Shown: positions 9,130 to 18,930, counted from the first letter of the stretch. The stretch: 64,000 nt of DNA from Acidobacteria bacterium UBA2990 (GCA_002347025.1 DEAE01000032.1:62001-126000); one strand, 5' to 3'. Numbers and translations are program-made. The notes: generated from the letters alone by a model not told the origin.

Positions 9130-9757
9130 CGATATTTTCCTTGTGGCTCAGCTGATTGACGCCGATCCTTATCTTCGAACTGTCTCGACGTCACACCGCT
9201 CGAAGGAACTCCTATTTAGCACTCAATTAAGCAAGAGGTAGATCGTTGTGCCCGAATAGGGTACATAACGTGCTAAACGAACAATTGTTGCTACCGACTG
9301 ATGCATAATGCCCGTCTGCTGATACGAAGGTCAAGAGGCCGTTTATGCGTCCCACTACAGGTGGGTGCTATCCATCGCGTGACGCATCTACCGAACTTGG
9401 CCGAATATACAGTTCGGTAGTGTATTGATTGAGGTAAGCCTAACCAGGAGATATTCAAAGAATAAGTCGAATGGAGTTAGTCTCGCTGACCTTGGCCTAT
9501 GGTTACACAGTGACTTAATCAGTTCAGCTGGAGCAGCTGTGTCCACTACACAACTTTGCATCAGAGCTGCGCTACAGTAGCCGACGCTGCAGACATAACG
9601 GACCGATCTGTTGAGTCAATTTTGTTGATCAAGCAATCTTCATCGCCCGGGGTCTGGTTCATATTGTGGCAAGTTTGCACATCGCAGCCCAGAAAAACGA
9701 GAGTGCTCTTCATGAGGGTCAGTACGGCTCTTCAAAGAGAGACTCTGAAGTAGGATT
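9130..9757. other. Gene-free region upstream of the molybdoenzyme operon
   Basis: About 630 bases between the start of the molybdoenzyme gene and the tRNA. Short reading frames here have no ribosome-binding site or recognisable product. It should contain the promoter of the operon, read leftwards. The notable content is the nested inverted-repeat structure at 9345-9420, listed separately. Confidence 0.5.
9345..9420. repeat. Nested inverted repeats, possible structured RNA or operator
   Basis: Outer arms ATGCGTC (9345-9351) and GACGCAT (9381-9387) are perfect complements and enclose a small hairpin CCAC-TACAG-GTGG (9352-9364). Immediately next is a second perfect hairpin with ten-base arms, CTACCGAACT (9388-9397) and AGTTCGGTAG (9411-9420), around a 13-base loop. 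No T-run follows on either strand, so it does not look like a terminator. If transcribed leftwards it would lie about 215 bases upstream of the molybdoenzyme start codon, in a possible 5' leader. I do not recognise a known riboswitch class. Confidence 0.5.
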
Positions 9758-9845
9758 TGGTGCGGAAGGGGGGACTTGAACCCCCATGAGACTAAGTCTC
9801 ACAGGCTCCTGAGGCCTGCGCGTCTGCCAATTCCGCCACTTCCGC
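9758..9845 (-). tRNA. tRNA-Leu (anticodon CAG)
   Basis: Read on the minus strand, the gene begins GCGGAAGTGGCGGAATTGGC and folds as a class II tRNA. It has a seven-base acceptor stem, an anticodon stem CAGGC/GCCTG around the loop CTCAGGA (anticodon CAG), a long variable arm, and a T-arm with GGGGGTTCAAGTCCCCC. The 3' CCA is encoded (TGG at 9758-9760 on the plus strand). It decodes CUG leucine codons. Confidence 0.96.
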
Positions 9846-10009
9846 GATGAATCAGGTTATCAATCCTTAGAGTGTAGGATTTCAGTATAACCAAGACGAG
9901 CATGTCGATGCCAGCTCACTCTGTAGCATATACTCGACGAGAGCGTCTGTGGAAGGGGGCGTTTGGTTAATTCTAGTATGTGGCGGCCTGGTTCGTGAAG
10001 GAGGCTAAC

Positions 10010-11758
10010 GTGAGTGTCCAGCGCACTTTCAAATTCATTATCGCTTTCCTATTGCTGGCAACTTTCATATCGGTTGCTGGCTTAGCCACGATGTATTTTG
10101 CAATGTCTCGCTCACCGTCGGTCGAGGTGAACTCGGTGCTTGTGTTGCAAGTGCCAGGGGCACTCCCTGAACGTAATTTGAATCTCTTTTTAGCCCCGTT
10201 GGTGGGAGATGGTCCAACGGTTGAATCACTTGTCGAGAGCTTGCGGAAAGCTAAGGTTGACACGCGTGTTCGTGGCGTAATCTTAAAACCATTGGGACCA
10301 CAGTTGCTTTGGGGCAAGGTGCAGGAGATTCGTGACGCAGTGCTCGATTTTCGCGAGTCAGGAAAGCCGCTTGTGGCGTTTCTTGAGTTCGGTGGAACCC
10401 AGGAATACTATCTGGCGTCGGCGGCTGAGAAGATTTATTTGATGCCAAGTAGCCCGCTAGATCTGGTCGGTGTGGCGAATTACGAGGTTTTCGTCCGTGG
10501 CGCGCTTGATAAAGTCGGTGCTTATCCAGACATGCTCCATGCAGGTGACTATAAGACTGCAGCCAATGTCTATACCGAGACTGGCATGACTCCGTTCCAT
10601 CGTGAGATGGCAGAGGACCTCAATAGAGATCTTTATGAGCAACTGGTCGGCGGCATCGCTGAAGGTCGGAATTTGGAGCCCAGAGTGGTGCGCCAGCTTA
10701 TTGATGAAGGACCGTTCTTGCCAGACGATGCGCTTGTAGCTGGATTGGTCGACGGACTCCTTTACGCTGACGAGCTCAATCAGCAGGAGCCTTTCCAGGG
10801 GTTTGACTGGAAAGAGATCCAGGATGACGCTTACCGCCAGGTCAGTGCGGGCTCTGTTGGATCAAATGGAGACCGGCGACTCGCCATTATCTATGCGGTT
10901 GGGGCAATCGCTTCTGGTAGAGGTGGGGTTGATTTCACGGGCGGGGAAGTCCTTGGGGCTGAGAGTCTGGCGATGTCGATACGTAGCGCTCGGGATGATG
11001 ATTCGATCAGAGCCATCGTCCTGCGTATTGATAGTCCGGGAGGATCGGCAATAGCCTCTGATGCCATTTGGCGGGAGGTTGTGTTGGCCAAAGAGAAGAA
11101 ACCTGTGGTGGCATCTCTGTCGGATTTAGGGGCTTCTGGAGGGTACTACATAGCTATGGCAGCTGACTCAATTGTGGCCCAGCCGGCTACGTTGACCGGT
11201 TCGATTGGCGTGGTGGCCGGTAAGATTTCGACCGGCGGTACATATGAGGCACTTGGAGTTACGGTTGAACCGGTAAGCCAGGGACGGTTTGCTGAGCTTT
11301 ACTCGCCTGTTACTCGATTTTCTGACGAGGAGCGGGCAAAGATGCAAGAACACATTGATGCTGTTTACGAGTTGTTTCTAGAAAAGGCTGCTGACGGACG
11401 TGGCAGTACTAGGGACTCAATACATGAAGTTGCTCAGGGTCGGGTCTGGACTGGGCGCCAGGCGAAAGCCTTGGGCTTGATTGACGAACTTGGTGGATTG
11501 AGCGCGGCGGTCGCGTTGGCCAAAGAGCAAGCTGGTCTTGAGGTAGAAGATGAGGTGGACTTGGTGATTTATCCCAGGCCGAGGAATTTCATCGACCTTG
11601 TGAGTGAAAGTTTCGTGGGCAGGCAAGGGGTAACTGGTTTTAGTGGTGGGAGAACGTTTTCGAATAATTTACGGGTTCTCAGGCGAATGGCAGTGCCGCT
11701 GGAGCTGTTCCGGCGAGGTGAACCACTTGCTCTGATGCCGGCTGTGCTTGCTCCCTAA
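10010..11758 (+). CDS. sppA: Signal peptide peptidase SppA (67K type)
   Basis: Membrane-anchored serine protease that degrades cleaved signal peptides in the periplasm. The 582-residue length and tandem S49 domains match the long SppA type. There is one N-terminal transmembrane helix (about residues 8-30). The general-base Lys is in GDYKTAANVY (about K182) and the nucleophile Ser in LGASGGYY (about S376). The start is decided by a textbook ribosome-binding site: AAGGAGG at 9998-10004, five bases before the GTG at 10010. The frame also has a GTG at 9980, which would add ten residues without a site of its own. It is convergent with the foldase gene, with a 33-base gap. Confidence 0.93.
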   Translation: MSVQRTFKFIIAFLLLATFISVAGLATMYFAMSRSPSVEVNSVLVLQVPGALPERNLNLFLAPLVGDGPTVESLVESLRKAKVDTRVRGVILKPLGPQLLWGKVQEIRDAVLDFRESGKPLVAFLEFGGTQEYYLASAAEKIYLMPSSPLDLVGVANYEVFVRGALDKVGAYPDMLHAGDYKTAANVYTETGMTPFHREMAEDLNRDLYEQLVGGIAEGRNLEPRVVRQLIDEGPFLPDDALVAGLVDGLLYADELNQQEPFQGFDWKEIQDDAYRQVSAGSVGSNGDRRLAIIYAVGAIASGRGGVDFTGGEVLGAESLAMSIRSARDDDSIRAIVLRIDSPGGSAIASDAIWREVVLAKEKKPVVASLSDLGASGGYYIAMAADSIVAQPATLTGSIGVVAGKISTGGTYEALGVTVEPVSQGRFAELYSPVTRFSDEERAKMQEHIDAVYELFLEKAADGRGSTRDSIHEVAQGRVWTGRQAKALGLIDELGGLSAAVALAKEQAGLEVEDEVDLVIYPRPRNFIDLVSESFVGRQGVTGFSGGRTFSNNLRVLRRMAVPLELFRRGEPLALMPAVLAP

Positions 11759-11791
11759 CTTACTGATTCAAGTGGCTCAGCGGTTGTTTCT

Positions 11792-13714
11792 TTAGGCTAC
11801 TGCCTGGGCGAGAGCAGCCAGATCGATGTTGATAGTGATTCTTGACTTGGCGTTCTCCATGTAGGCTGCATAGAATTGGCTTTGTCTATCCAGAAGAATC
11901 TCACGCCGCAACTGTTCACGATTGGCACGGAAGTCAGCCTGATCGGCTTCAGAGCGTTCATGCACATGGACGATCACGGCGGAATTCCCAGTCAATACTG
12001 GTTCACTGGTTTCACCGGTATCAAGGGAAAAAGCTAGTTCTTCAATTTCAACATTCAAGCCAACACCAGGAATCGACGTACCCCTGGTTATTAAGTCGCT
12101 GTTGTTGACTTCTAGGGCCCCGGCTTCGGCTGTTTCGACAAAGTCATCAACGCTCTGAAGTCGAGAGGAAGCGGCTGCAGCCTCCTCCTGTGCTGCGACA
12201 AATGCCTTGCGGCGAATGACGTCGTCTCGAACGCGGTCCTCAACCTCCTCAAGTGGTGGGACGTAAGGGGGCTCAATTCCAGTGACTGTCACGAACGCCG
12301 GACCACTCGGCGTTTGGATAGGGCCAGCAACCTGACCTTCACTAAGTTCAAATGCCTGGGTTGTTACCTCGGTAGAGAAGCCAAGCCCGAGAATAGGTTC
12401 ACCGAGTGCAGCAAAGCCACTTTCTTGTACTTCAAGGCCTCGACGTGCAGCGGCGGCATCAAGATCGGCAGCTTCATTGATCTCTGCAGCCATCGCTGTA
12501 GCTAGTGCACTGGCTCTTGCCTCAGCGTTTTCTTGGCTCAATAAGTCACTGATGCTCTCGCGAACCTCATCGAGCTGTTGTGTGGTGCCGCCGATCTTCT
12601 CGGTCGCCTTGATAATGTGGATCCCAAACATGCTTGTGACTGGGTCACTGATCTCGTCTTGGGCTAATGCGAAGGCTGCTCCCTCGAATTCAGGCACCAT
12701 TTGACCAGGCGTTATTTGGCCGAGGTCTCCGCCAGCGTCTTTTGTCGCATCGTCTTCTGAGTACCGCCGTGCCAGGTCTGAAAAATCAGCGCCGTCTCTG
12801 GCCTCATTAACTATCGTTTGAGCCTGCTCTTGCACATCAGCTTCCTCCTTACCTGCGGTACGGAGAAGGATGTGGCTGGCACGCAATGTGACCGGATCGG
12901 AGTAACGGTCCTGGTTGTTGTCGTAATAGGCCTGTATGTTGACGTCACTTGGGGTGAATGACTCTTTCAATTCTGGGATGTTGATCAATGCAAATCGTAA
13001 CCGTCGCTTCTCAGGGACGAGGTAATCAGTCGAGTTTTGTTCAAAGAGGGAAGCGACGTCATCTTCAGTAGCCTCTAGTCCTTCACGAAAGTCGTCGGCC
13101 CTGAATGTTATGGTGCTCAGACGTACCTGCTCGTTCCGACGAGTGTGTTCCTGTTCCAATTCTTTGTCCGTGACCGTTATCCAGCTCGTCAATGCCGATT
13201 CCAGTCTTTGCAGCATAAGTGAACGCCGTACGGTGTCCTCGAACTCGCCTGCGGTCATAGGCGGTCTTTGCATGCGCAGCATCTGGATATAAGCGTCCTC
13301 ACCGATGAACTGTCCGTTCTGCTGGAAAGCAGGGATCGATACTATGGTTTCACGGATTTCAGCATCGCTGATGGTTACACCAAGGCGGGTAGCTTCTTGT
13401 AGTGCAGCATATTCGTCGATCATCTGCTGCAAGAGCTGCCGGTCAATCCCCATGGATTGCAGGATCTCAGCTGTGATCTGGCCTCCAGATTGAGCTTGAT
13501 AGTTCTGTAATTGTTGCCGATACAGAGTCTGAAATTCACCGATGGTAATGTTTTGGTCGCCTACCTCGGCCAGAACATCGTCCAGGCCTCCTACGACCGT
13601 TGGTACGGGTTGGACGAGGGCCGGGACATAGAGAAAGACGAAGGCTAGTACGACTAGCCCGAGGCTCCACTTCAACCAGCCTTTATGCCGGCGCATGCGA
13701 TCGAGCATCGTCAT
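11792..13714 (-). CDS. PpiD/SurA-type peptidyl-prolyl isomerase, membrane anchored
   Basis: Periplasmic folding factor of 640 residues. A basic N terminus and a single transmembrane helix (about residues 15-32) tether it to the inner membrane. A SurA-like N-terminal helical domain follows. A parvulin (PPIC) domain sits at about residues 275-375, recognisable from ASHILL, DFSDLARRYSED and GQMVPEFEGAAFAL. A second, more divergent SurA/PPIC-like region follows. This layout is that of PpiD, which helps newly exported proteins leave the Sec translocon. The start codon lies in MTMLDRMRRHKGWLK, a common PpiD opening. It is a single gene, convergent with sppA. Confidence 0.88.
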   Translation of the reverse strand: MTMLDRMRRHKGWLKWSLGLVVLAFVFLYVPALVQPVPTVVGGLDDVLAEVGDQNITIGEFQTLYRQQLQNYQAQSGGQITAEILQSMGIDRQLLQQMIDEYAALQEATRLGVTISDAEIRETIVSIPAFQQNGQFIGEDAYIQMLRMQRPPMTAGEFEDTVRRSLMLQRLESALTSWITVTDKELEQEHTRRNEQVRLSTITFRADDFREGLEATEDDVASLFEQNSTDYLVPEKRRLRFALINIPELKESFTPSDVNIQAYYDNNQDRYSDPVTLRASHILLRTAGKEEADVQEQAQTIVNEARDGADFSDLARRYSEDDATKDAGGDLGQITPGQMVPEFEGAAFALAQDEISDPVTSMFGIHIIKATEKIGGTTQQLDEVRESISDLLSQENAEARASALATAMAAEINEAADLDAAAARRGLEVQESGFAALGEPILGLGFSTEVTTQAFELSEGQVAGPIQTPSGPAFVTVTGIEPPYVPPLEEVEDRVRDDVIRRKAFVAAQEEAAAASSRLQSVDDFVETAEAGALEVNNSDLITRGTSIPGVGLNVEIEELAFSLDTGETSEPVLTGNSAVIVHVHERSEADQADFRANREQLRREILLDRQSQFYAAYMENAKSRITINIDLAALAQAVA

Positions 13715-14619
13715 CGTTTCGTCTACTCCATTTGGGGGTTGAGTTAACCGGTCGTCCGGCCACCGTGCGGTACGACCTTTGCTCAGTGGAGCAAGGGTCT
13801 CATATGTGGGTCGATCCTCTTGCTCATCTTTAGGTTATTCTATGCTGTAGGGCCGCCTGCTAGCAAGGCGTTTGCTTATTGTTGCTAAGCCCAAGCGCCC
13901 TTCGGAAGGGCCGCATTTAGAGGGGGAGTCAGGGCAAGCGATTTCTCCCAATGGGTTATAATTCTGGTATCAGTAACGACTTAGCCTGACTCTTGGGTCT
14001 TTTGGGCTGCTTTGTGGTTTCTTCTTCAATGTGGCTGCCGTTGAGCCTTGAGACGTGATGTCGCTAACTCCGCTCCAACCGGGTGAAGACCGGGTATGGT
14101 TTCCAGCAGCGGTCGAAAAATATCGGTAGTTTAGGTTTAGGACGAGGAGCAGTGCTCCATTACCGTATCCGCATTGTGAGTGCGGTGTCCAAGCCGAGAA
14201 TGGTTGATAAATGATCGACGCCGGGGATGTTGTCCAGAGTTTGGGGTTCCTCGCTTCTTGTTCGGCATATAGATTTCTACGTTTCAGGCAGAGGGTTTTC
14301 GGCGGGTGTGGCTCTTGAGTAAGCCTGGGTATCCTCCTAGGAAGAGGGGGCTGCGCGGGAGGTGAGATGTGAATATGTGGTTCCCTCTAAACTAGGTGCG
14401 GAGCGTTAGTATTCAGTTGTCCTCTTGGAGTGCGAATAATGAGGGCTCTCGATTGCCACCAGTTCAGTAATCTGGTACATGATGAGGCCGCCGGATTATT
14501 GATACTGCCGAGCTCATGGCTGTTTTCTGTTGAAGAGGTAGAAGTTGGTTCTAGTTGGCGTGAGGTCGGGCGTGCATGTGGTGATGCTGGTTTCGACTGG
14601 CTAGGGAGGGTGGTTTCTG
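13715..14619. other. Long non-coding leader upstream of the rod-shape operon
   Basis: About 905 bases with no credible gene. A TATAAT lies at 13957-13962 but lacks a good -35 at standard spacing. Several small hairpins are visible: GCCCTT-CGG-AAGGGC near 13910, GGAGC-AGT-GCTCC near 14145, CCGCA-TTGTGAG-TGCGG near 14170, and a direct repeat ACCGGGT-GAAG-ACCGGGT near 14080. A long 5' leader or an unrecognised small RNA is possible. I found no match to tmRNA, RNase P RNA or SRP RNA signature motifs. Confidence 0.4.
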
Positions 14620-15645
14620 TTGAGTCTCGGTTCGCTGTTCGCATTATTTTCAAGTGATCTGGCTATTGATCTTGGAACGGCCAATACGTGTGTGTACGCT
14701 CGGGGCAAGGGCATTGTTATCAATGAACCGTCTATCGTTGCGATCAACCAAGTGACCGGTAAGCCTGAGGCTGTTGGTCGCCAAGCAAAAGAGATGCTGG
14801 GCCGGACCCCTGGCAATATCGTTGCTATTAAGCCAATGAAGGATGGAGTGATTGCTGACTTTGAGATTACGGAGAAGATGCTCAATTACTTCATCAAGAA
14901 GGCGCATAATCGGAACCTGTTACTTCGGCCCCGGATCGTTATCGGGGTGCCGTCTGAAATTACACAGGTTGAGAAGCGTGCTGTGAAGGATAGCGCTAAC
15001 GGGGCTGGGGCTAGCGAGGTGCACCTTGTCGAAGAAGCGATGGCTGCAGCCATAGGTGCCAACATGCCAATTAGTGAGCCTGGTGGCAATATGATCGTGG
15101 ACATCGGCGGGGGCACTACTGACATAGCGATTATTTCACTGAACGGAATTGTCTACAGTAAAGCTGTCCGTGTGGCCGGCAATGAGATGGATGAAGCGAT
15201 CATTCAGTTCATTAAGAAGAATTACAATTTGCTGATTGGCGAGCGCACTGCCGAGGGCATCAAAATGAAGGTGGGTTCGGCCTATGCTTTGGAAGGTCGG
15301 ATAACGATGGAGATCAAGGGGCGTCATCTCATCGAGGGTGTGCCCAAGACAATCACGATAAATGATGAAGAAATCCGCGAGGCGCTGGCCGACACGGTGA
15401 ACGTGATCGTTGACGCGGTTCGAGTTGCACTGGAACGAACTCCCCCTGAATTGTCAGCCGATATAGTAGACCGCGGAATTGTGCTGACCGGTGGCGGGGC
15501 GCTATTGAAGAATTTGGATAAGCGTTTACGTGACGAGACCGGCCTGCCCGTTGCGATGGCTGAAGACCCTTTGTCCTCAGTTGTGCTAGGGGTGGGTAAC
15601 ATGCTGTCTGAGTTCGATTTACTTCGGAAGATCTCTCTTGAATGA
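14620..15645 (+). CDS. mreB: Rod shape-determining protein MreB
   Basis: Bacterial actin of 341 residues that polymerises beneath the inner membrane and guides the elongation machinery. The phosphate-1 motif is in DLAIDLGTANT, the phosphate-2 region is VDIGGGTTD, and the adenosine motif is LTGGGALL. The start is a TTG at 14620 with AGGGAGGG nine bases upstream; the N terminus MSLGSLFALFSSDLAIDLG has the usual short membrane-binding segment. It opens the operon mreB-mreC-mreD-mrdA-rodA, all on the plus strand with gaps of no more than about 21 bases. Confidence 0.97.
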   Translation: MSLGSLFALFSSDLAIDLGTANTCVYARGKGIVINEPSIVAINQVTGKPEAVGRQAKEMLGRTPGNIVAIKPMKDGVIADFEITEKMLNYFIKKAHNRNLLLRPRIVIGVPSEITQVEKRAVKDSANGAGASEVHLVEEAMAAAIGANMPISEPGGNMIVDIGGGTTDIAIISLNGIVYSKAVRVAGNEMDEAIIQFIKKNYNLLIGERTAEGIKMKVGSAYALEGRITMEIKGRHLIEGVPKTITINDEEIREALADTVNVIVDAVRVALERTPPELSADIVDRGIVLTGGGALLKNLDKRLRDETGLPVAMAEDPLSSVVLGVGNMLSEFDLLRKISLE

Positions 15646-15646
15646 C

Positions 15647-16480
15647 ATGAGGCGTCACACGGGTGCACTGCTCTTAGCCGTGGTATGTGGTCATGTCGTC
15701 TTGCTCTCAGTGCAAATTAACACTGATTCGGGTGTCCCCATCGCTGAGGGTGTCACATTTGGTTTGTTCTCCACGGTTCAGAGGCTTACAACTACTGCTG
15801 TGGGTTCGGTGGCAGGGCTCTGGGATGGTTACGTAGGTCTGCGGTCGGTTCAGGTCGAGAACGACGGGCTGCGACGGGATGTGGCAGAGTTGCAGTTCCG
15901 TTTGCAGAAGGAACGAGCTTCGGCGCAAAGCGCTAGAAGTCTAGAAGCTCTGCTTGGTCTACGACGAGCCATTGAGGAATCAACGGTCAGCGCGCGGGTC
16001 ATTGCGGGTGATGCCGTGCCATATTTCAGGACAGTGACGATTGATCGTGGGCAGGGTAGTGGCGTTCGACGGGATCTAGCCGTGATATCTCCGGATGGAG
16101 TGGTTGGCCGGGTGGTCGGTAACCCAGGTCAGCGGGCAGCCAAGGTTCAGTTGTTGGTAGACCGGAATGCTGCTGCCGGTGCGCTGATTGAGAGGACACG
16201 GGTTGCTGGTCTGGTCGTTGGTGATCCCGGTGATGGCGTGCTTGGGATGGCGTACGTGTCAGAATTCGAGGATGTTCGAGTCGGAGACGTTGTTGTCACT
16301 TCAGGAATAGACGGGATCTATCCTAAGGGCTTACCTATTGGTGACGTTGTACGGGTGAGTAGCGGGCAGGGCCTCTATCGAACGATTGAGATAACTCCAA
16401 GGGTGCAATTTAACGACCTTGAATATGTTCTAGTCATTGTGCCGGAGCAGGAGGTGGTTGTGCCAGCGGGTGGTGGATGA
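15647..16480 (+). CDS. mreC: Rod shape-determining protein MreC
   Basis: Bitopic inner-membrane protein whose periplasmic part activates the elongation transpeptidase. It has an N-terminal transmembrane helix (residues 8-24), a coiled-coil region (about 65-100, rich in leucine, arginine and glutamate), and two beta domains ending in the GDVVVTSG...PKGLPIGDV pattern typical of MreC. I use the ATG at 15647, one base after the mreB stop. The frame extends to a TTG at 15638, which would overlap mreB and add three residues. The stop overlaps the mreD start. Confidence 0.93.
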   Translation: MRRHTGALLLAVVCGHVVLLSVQINTDSGVPIAEGVTFGLFSTVQRLTTTAVGSVAGLWDGYVGLRSVQVENDGLRRDVAELQFRLQKERASAQSARSLEALLGLRRAIEESTVSARVIAGDAVPYFRTVTIDRGQGSGVRRDLAVISPDGVVGRVVGNPGQRAAKVQLLVDRNAAAGALIERTRVAGLVVGDPGDGVLGMAYVSEFEDVRVGDVVVTSGIDGIYPKGLPIGDVVRVSSGQGLYRTIEITPRVQFNDLEYVLVIVPEQEVVVPAGGG

Positions 16481-16998
16481 GTGTTGCTTGGGTTTGGCTA
16501 GGTCTTGGTATAGCGCTTGTAATCCAGACGACGTTGGTGGCGATTTTTGCAGGGAATGGGGCACCGGTTGACTTGGTGCTGGTGGTGGTTATCGCGGTCG
16601 CGTTGTCAAAGGGGCCGGTGGTCGGCTTGTGGACTGGAACGTCTGGTGGGTTGCTTCAAGATTTGTTGTCGGGTGGTTTGGTCGGAGTGGGAGGGCTGGC
16701 GAAGACGCTAGTAGGGTATTTTGCCGGGCAGTTCGGGACGCACTTTATGGTCGCGCGTCCCTGGGACCAGTTGTTGGTATTTTTTTTGGGGTCAGTAGTT
16801 CACTCAGGAATTTACATAGGGGTGGATAGCTTGTTGTCTGATGCCGGCTATTTGAGTTCTTACAGGTCTGTGGTGATTCAGGCAATTGTCAATTCTTTAA
16901 CTGGCATTGGTGTCGGGTTCGGAGTGCGGATCACGCCTTGGCTAATAGCTCGTCGGCGTCTTCGACGTAGGTTAAATAAGGTCGAGACCTTTGAATAG
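16477..16998 (+). CDS. mreD: Rod shape-determining protein MreD
   Basis: Small polytopic inner-membrane protein of 173 residues with five to six hydrophobic segments and a basic C-terminal tail (RRRLRRRLNK). This is the size and form of MreD, which links MreC to the RodA-PBP2 pair. Sequence identity in this family is low, so the call relies on topology and operon position. The ATG overlaps the mreC stop (ATGA), indicating translational coupling. The PBP2 gene follows after nine bases. Confidence 0.9.
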   Translation: MSVAWVWLGLGIALVIQTTLVAIFAGNGAPVDLVLVVVIAVALSKGPVVGLWTGTSGGLLQDLLSGGLVGVGGLAKTLVGYFAGQFGTHFMVARPWDQLLVFFLGSVVHSGIYIGVDSLLSDAGYLSSYRSVVIQAIVNSLTGIGVGFGVRITPWLIARRRLRRRLNKVETFE

Positions 16999-17007
16999 AA
17001 CCAGAGA

Positions 17008-18909
17008 ATGAGGAAGCTCAGCAACATTGACACTAGTAGTGACTCAGGCGGTAAGCGAGGTCGGTCTGTGCTCGCTCTCACCGTGTTGAGGTCTACTGTT
17101 GTACTGGCGTTTATGGCACTTGTTGTTGCTTTTTGGTTATTGCAGGTTGCGCAGCACGACAGGTATCTACAACTAGCCGAAAACAACCACCAAAGAACCG
17201 TTGCATTGACCGCGCCGCGTGGAACTGTCTTCGACAGAGATGGCCGTGTGTTGGTCCAGAATCGCAGTTCTCTGAATATTTCGATTGCCCGCGAGCAGGT
17301 TGATGATCTTGATACTACCTTAAGGCAACTGGCCGAGGTTGCTGGTGTGACGTTGTCGGGATTGCAATCAATTGTGGAGAGGCACAGATTAGCTCCTGCT
17401 TATCGTCCTCTTGTGTTGATTCAGGATGCTTCTCTGGCACAGGTAGCTGCCGTGTCAGCTCGATCTGTCGAATTGCCAGGGTTGTTTGTGCAGGAGCTAC
17501 CGATTCGGTTTTATCCAGGCAATGAAGTTGCGGCACATTTGTTTGGCTACGTTGGTGAGGTTAGCGACGACCAATTAGAGCTTCCTGAGTTTAACGGGTT
17601 ACGCAGTGGCGTGGCGGTAGGTAAGGCAGGGATTGAGCGAGCCTACAACCGGCTGTTGATGGGAGAAGACGGAACCCGTCGTGTTGTGGTTGATAGCATC
17701 GGGAGAGAGATCGAGACCATCGGTGAGCGGCCTCCTATGGAGGGACGGCAAATAAAACTTACTCTCGACTATGACCTTCAACAGGCTGCTGAAGCTGCAT
17801 TTGAGGCGGCTGGTTTCAATGGTGCGGCTGTGGTACTTGATCCACTTTCCGGGGAAATTCTGACGTTGGTCAGTCGACCAAGCTATGATCCAAATCTGTT
17901 CGCGCTTGGAATTGATGGTGATGCATGGACCGAGTTAAATAGTGACAGGCACCGTCCATTGAATAATAGGGCTATCAGGGGCCGCTATTCACCTGGTTCG
18001 ACGTTCAAGATTGTTATGGCAATTGCAGCGCTTGAGGAGGGCGTTGTGACGCCGGATTTTGAGGTGCCCTGTCATGGCGGGGGCACATTCTATGGGCGTC
18101 ATTATCGCTGCCATGCGACCCATGGCACAGTTGGCATGCGTGAAGCGCTTGAGCAGTCGTGTAACACTTATTTCTATTCGCTCGGGGAGAAGCTTAAAAT
18201 CGACCAGATTCATAAGTGGGCTACGGCCCTGGGATTAGGGGGAGTCACTGGAGTGGATTTGCCCTATGAGGTGGGGAGTCTTGTTCCGTCTACAACTTGG
18301 AAGAGCGAGCGGTGGGGGGAGCCATGGTACCCAGGCGAAACAATTTCCGTAGCGATTGGACAAGGACCCGTGTCTGTGACACCTATCTCTTTGGCTGTAA
18401 TGATGGCTGCGGTTGCGAATGGTGGGACGCGTGTAACACCCTATTTGTTGGAAGCTGTAGACGAAGGTGAGGGATTTTTGCCAGTTCCTCGGCCTGTGCC
18501 GAAGTCGCGAGTAAAGCTGGATCCAGTGACTTTAGAGACAGTGACCGAAGGACTTTGGTATGTTGTTAACCGGGCAGGAACCGGGCGGCGGGCTCGTTTG
18601 GTTGGTCGAGACGTAATAGGAAAGACCGGGACCGCTCAGGTTATTTCGCTACAAGGTCGCCTGGCCGCCGTTGACAGTAGTCGTGATTTACGCGATCACG
18701 GCTGGTTCGTGTTCGCAGTGCCGGCCGGGAAACCTGAGTTGGCCGGTGTGGTGTTCGGTGAGCATAACGAGCACGGTTATTTGTCGGCACCGATAGCTAG
18801 ACATATTATGGAGACGTATTTTGCAAAGAAGGATGGGCGCCCTCTTCCCGTCCCCGGGTTACCGGAAGAACGCAGCTCGAATCGGCTGTTTGAGACTGCG
18901 AACCAATAA
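17008..18909 (+). CDS. mrdA: Penicillin-binding protein 2 (elongation transpeptidase)
   Basis: Class B penicillin-binding protein of 633 residues that cross-links peptidoglycan during lateral wall growth. It has a single N-terminal transmembrane helix (about residues 28-48), then the dimerisation/pedestal domain beginning TAPRGTVFDRDGR. The transpeptidase domain has SxxK as STFK (Ser about 331), SxN as SCN (about 384) and KTGT (Lys about 539). It is placed between mreD and rodA, as in many rod-shaped bacteria. The glycosyltransferase partner is RodA, encoded 21 bases downstream. Confidence 0.95.
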   Translation: MRKLSNIDTSSDSGGKRGRSVLALTVLRSTVVLAFMALVVAFWLLQVAQHDRYLQLAENNHQRTVALTAPRGTVFDRDGRVLVQNRSSLNISIAREQVDDLDTTLRQLAEVAGVTLSGLQSIVERHRLAPAYRPLVLIQDASLAQVAAVSARSVELPGLFVQELPIRFYPGNEVAAHLFGYVGEVSDDQLELPEFNGLRSGVAVGKAGIERAYNRLLMGEDGTRRVVVDSIGREIETIGERPPMEGRQIKLTLDYDLQQAAEAAFEAAGFNGAAVVLDPLSGEILTLVSRPSYDPNLFALGIDGDAWTELNSDRHRPLNNRAIRGRYSPGSTFKIVMAIAALEEGVVTPDFEVPCHGGGTFYGRHYRCHATHGTVGMREALEQSCNTYFYSLGEKLKIDQIHKWATALGLGGVTGVDLPYEVGSLVPSTTWKSERWGEPWYPGETISVAIGQGPVSVTPISLAVMMAAVANGGTRVTPYLLEAVDEGEGFLPVPRPVPKSRVKLDPVTLETVTEGLWYVVNRAGTGRRARLVGRDVIGKTGTAQVISLQGRLAAVDSSRDLRDHGWFVFAVPAGKPELAGVVFGEHNEHGYLSAPIARHIMETYFAKKDGRPLPVPGLPEERSSNRLFETANQ

Positions 18910-18930
18910 GCCTAAGTTCATGATGGTTCG

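Noticed and set aside
9556..9753. Plus-strand frame of 65 codons before the tRNA gene
   Set aside because: No ribosome-binding site, no recognisable product and low-complexity composition; it ends at the tRNA.
14430..14657. Frame of 75 codons overlapping the mreB start
   Set aside because: It overlaps mreB in another frame and the leader signals favour the TTG of mreB.
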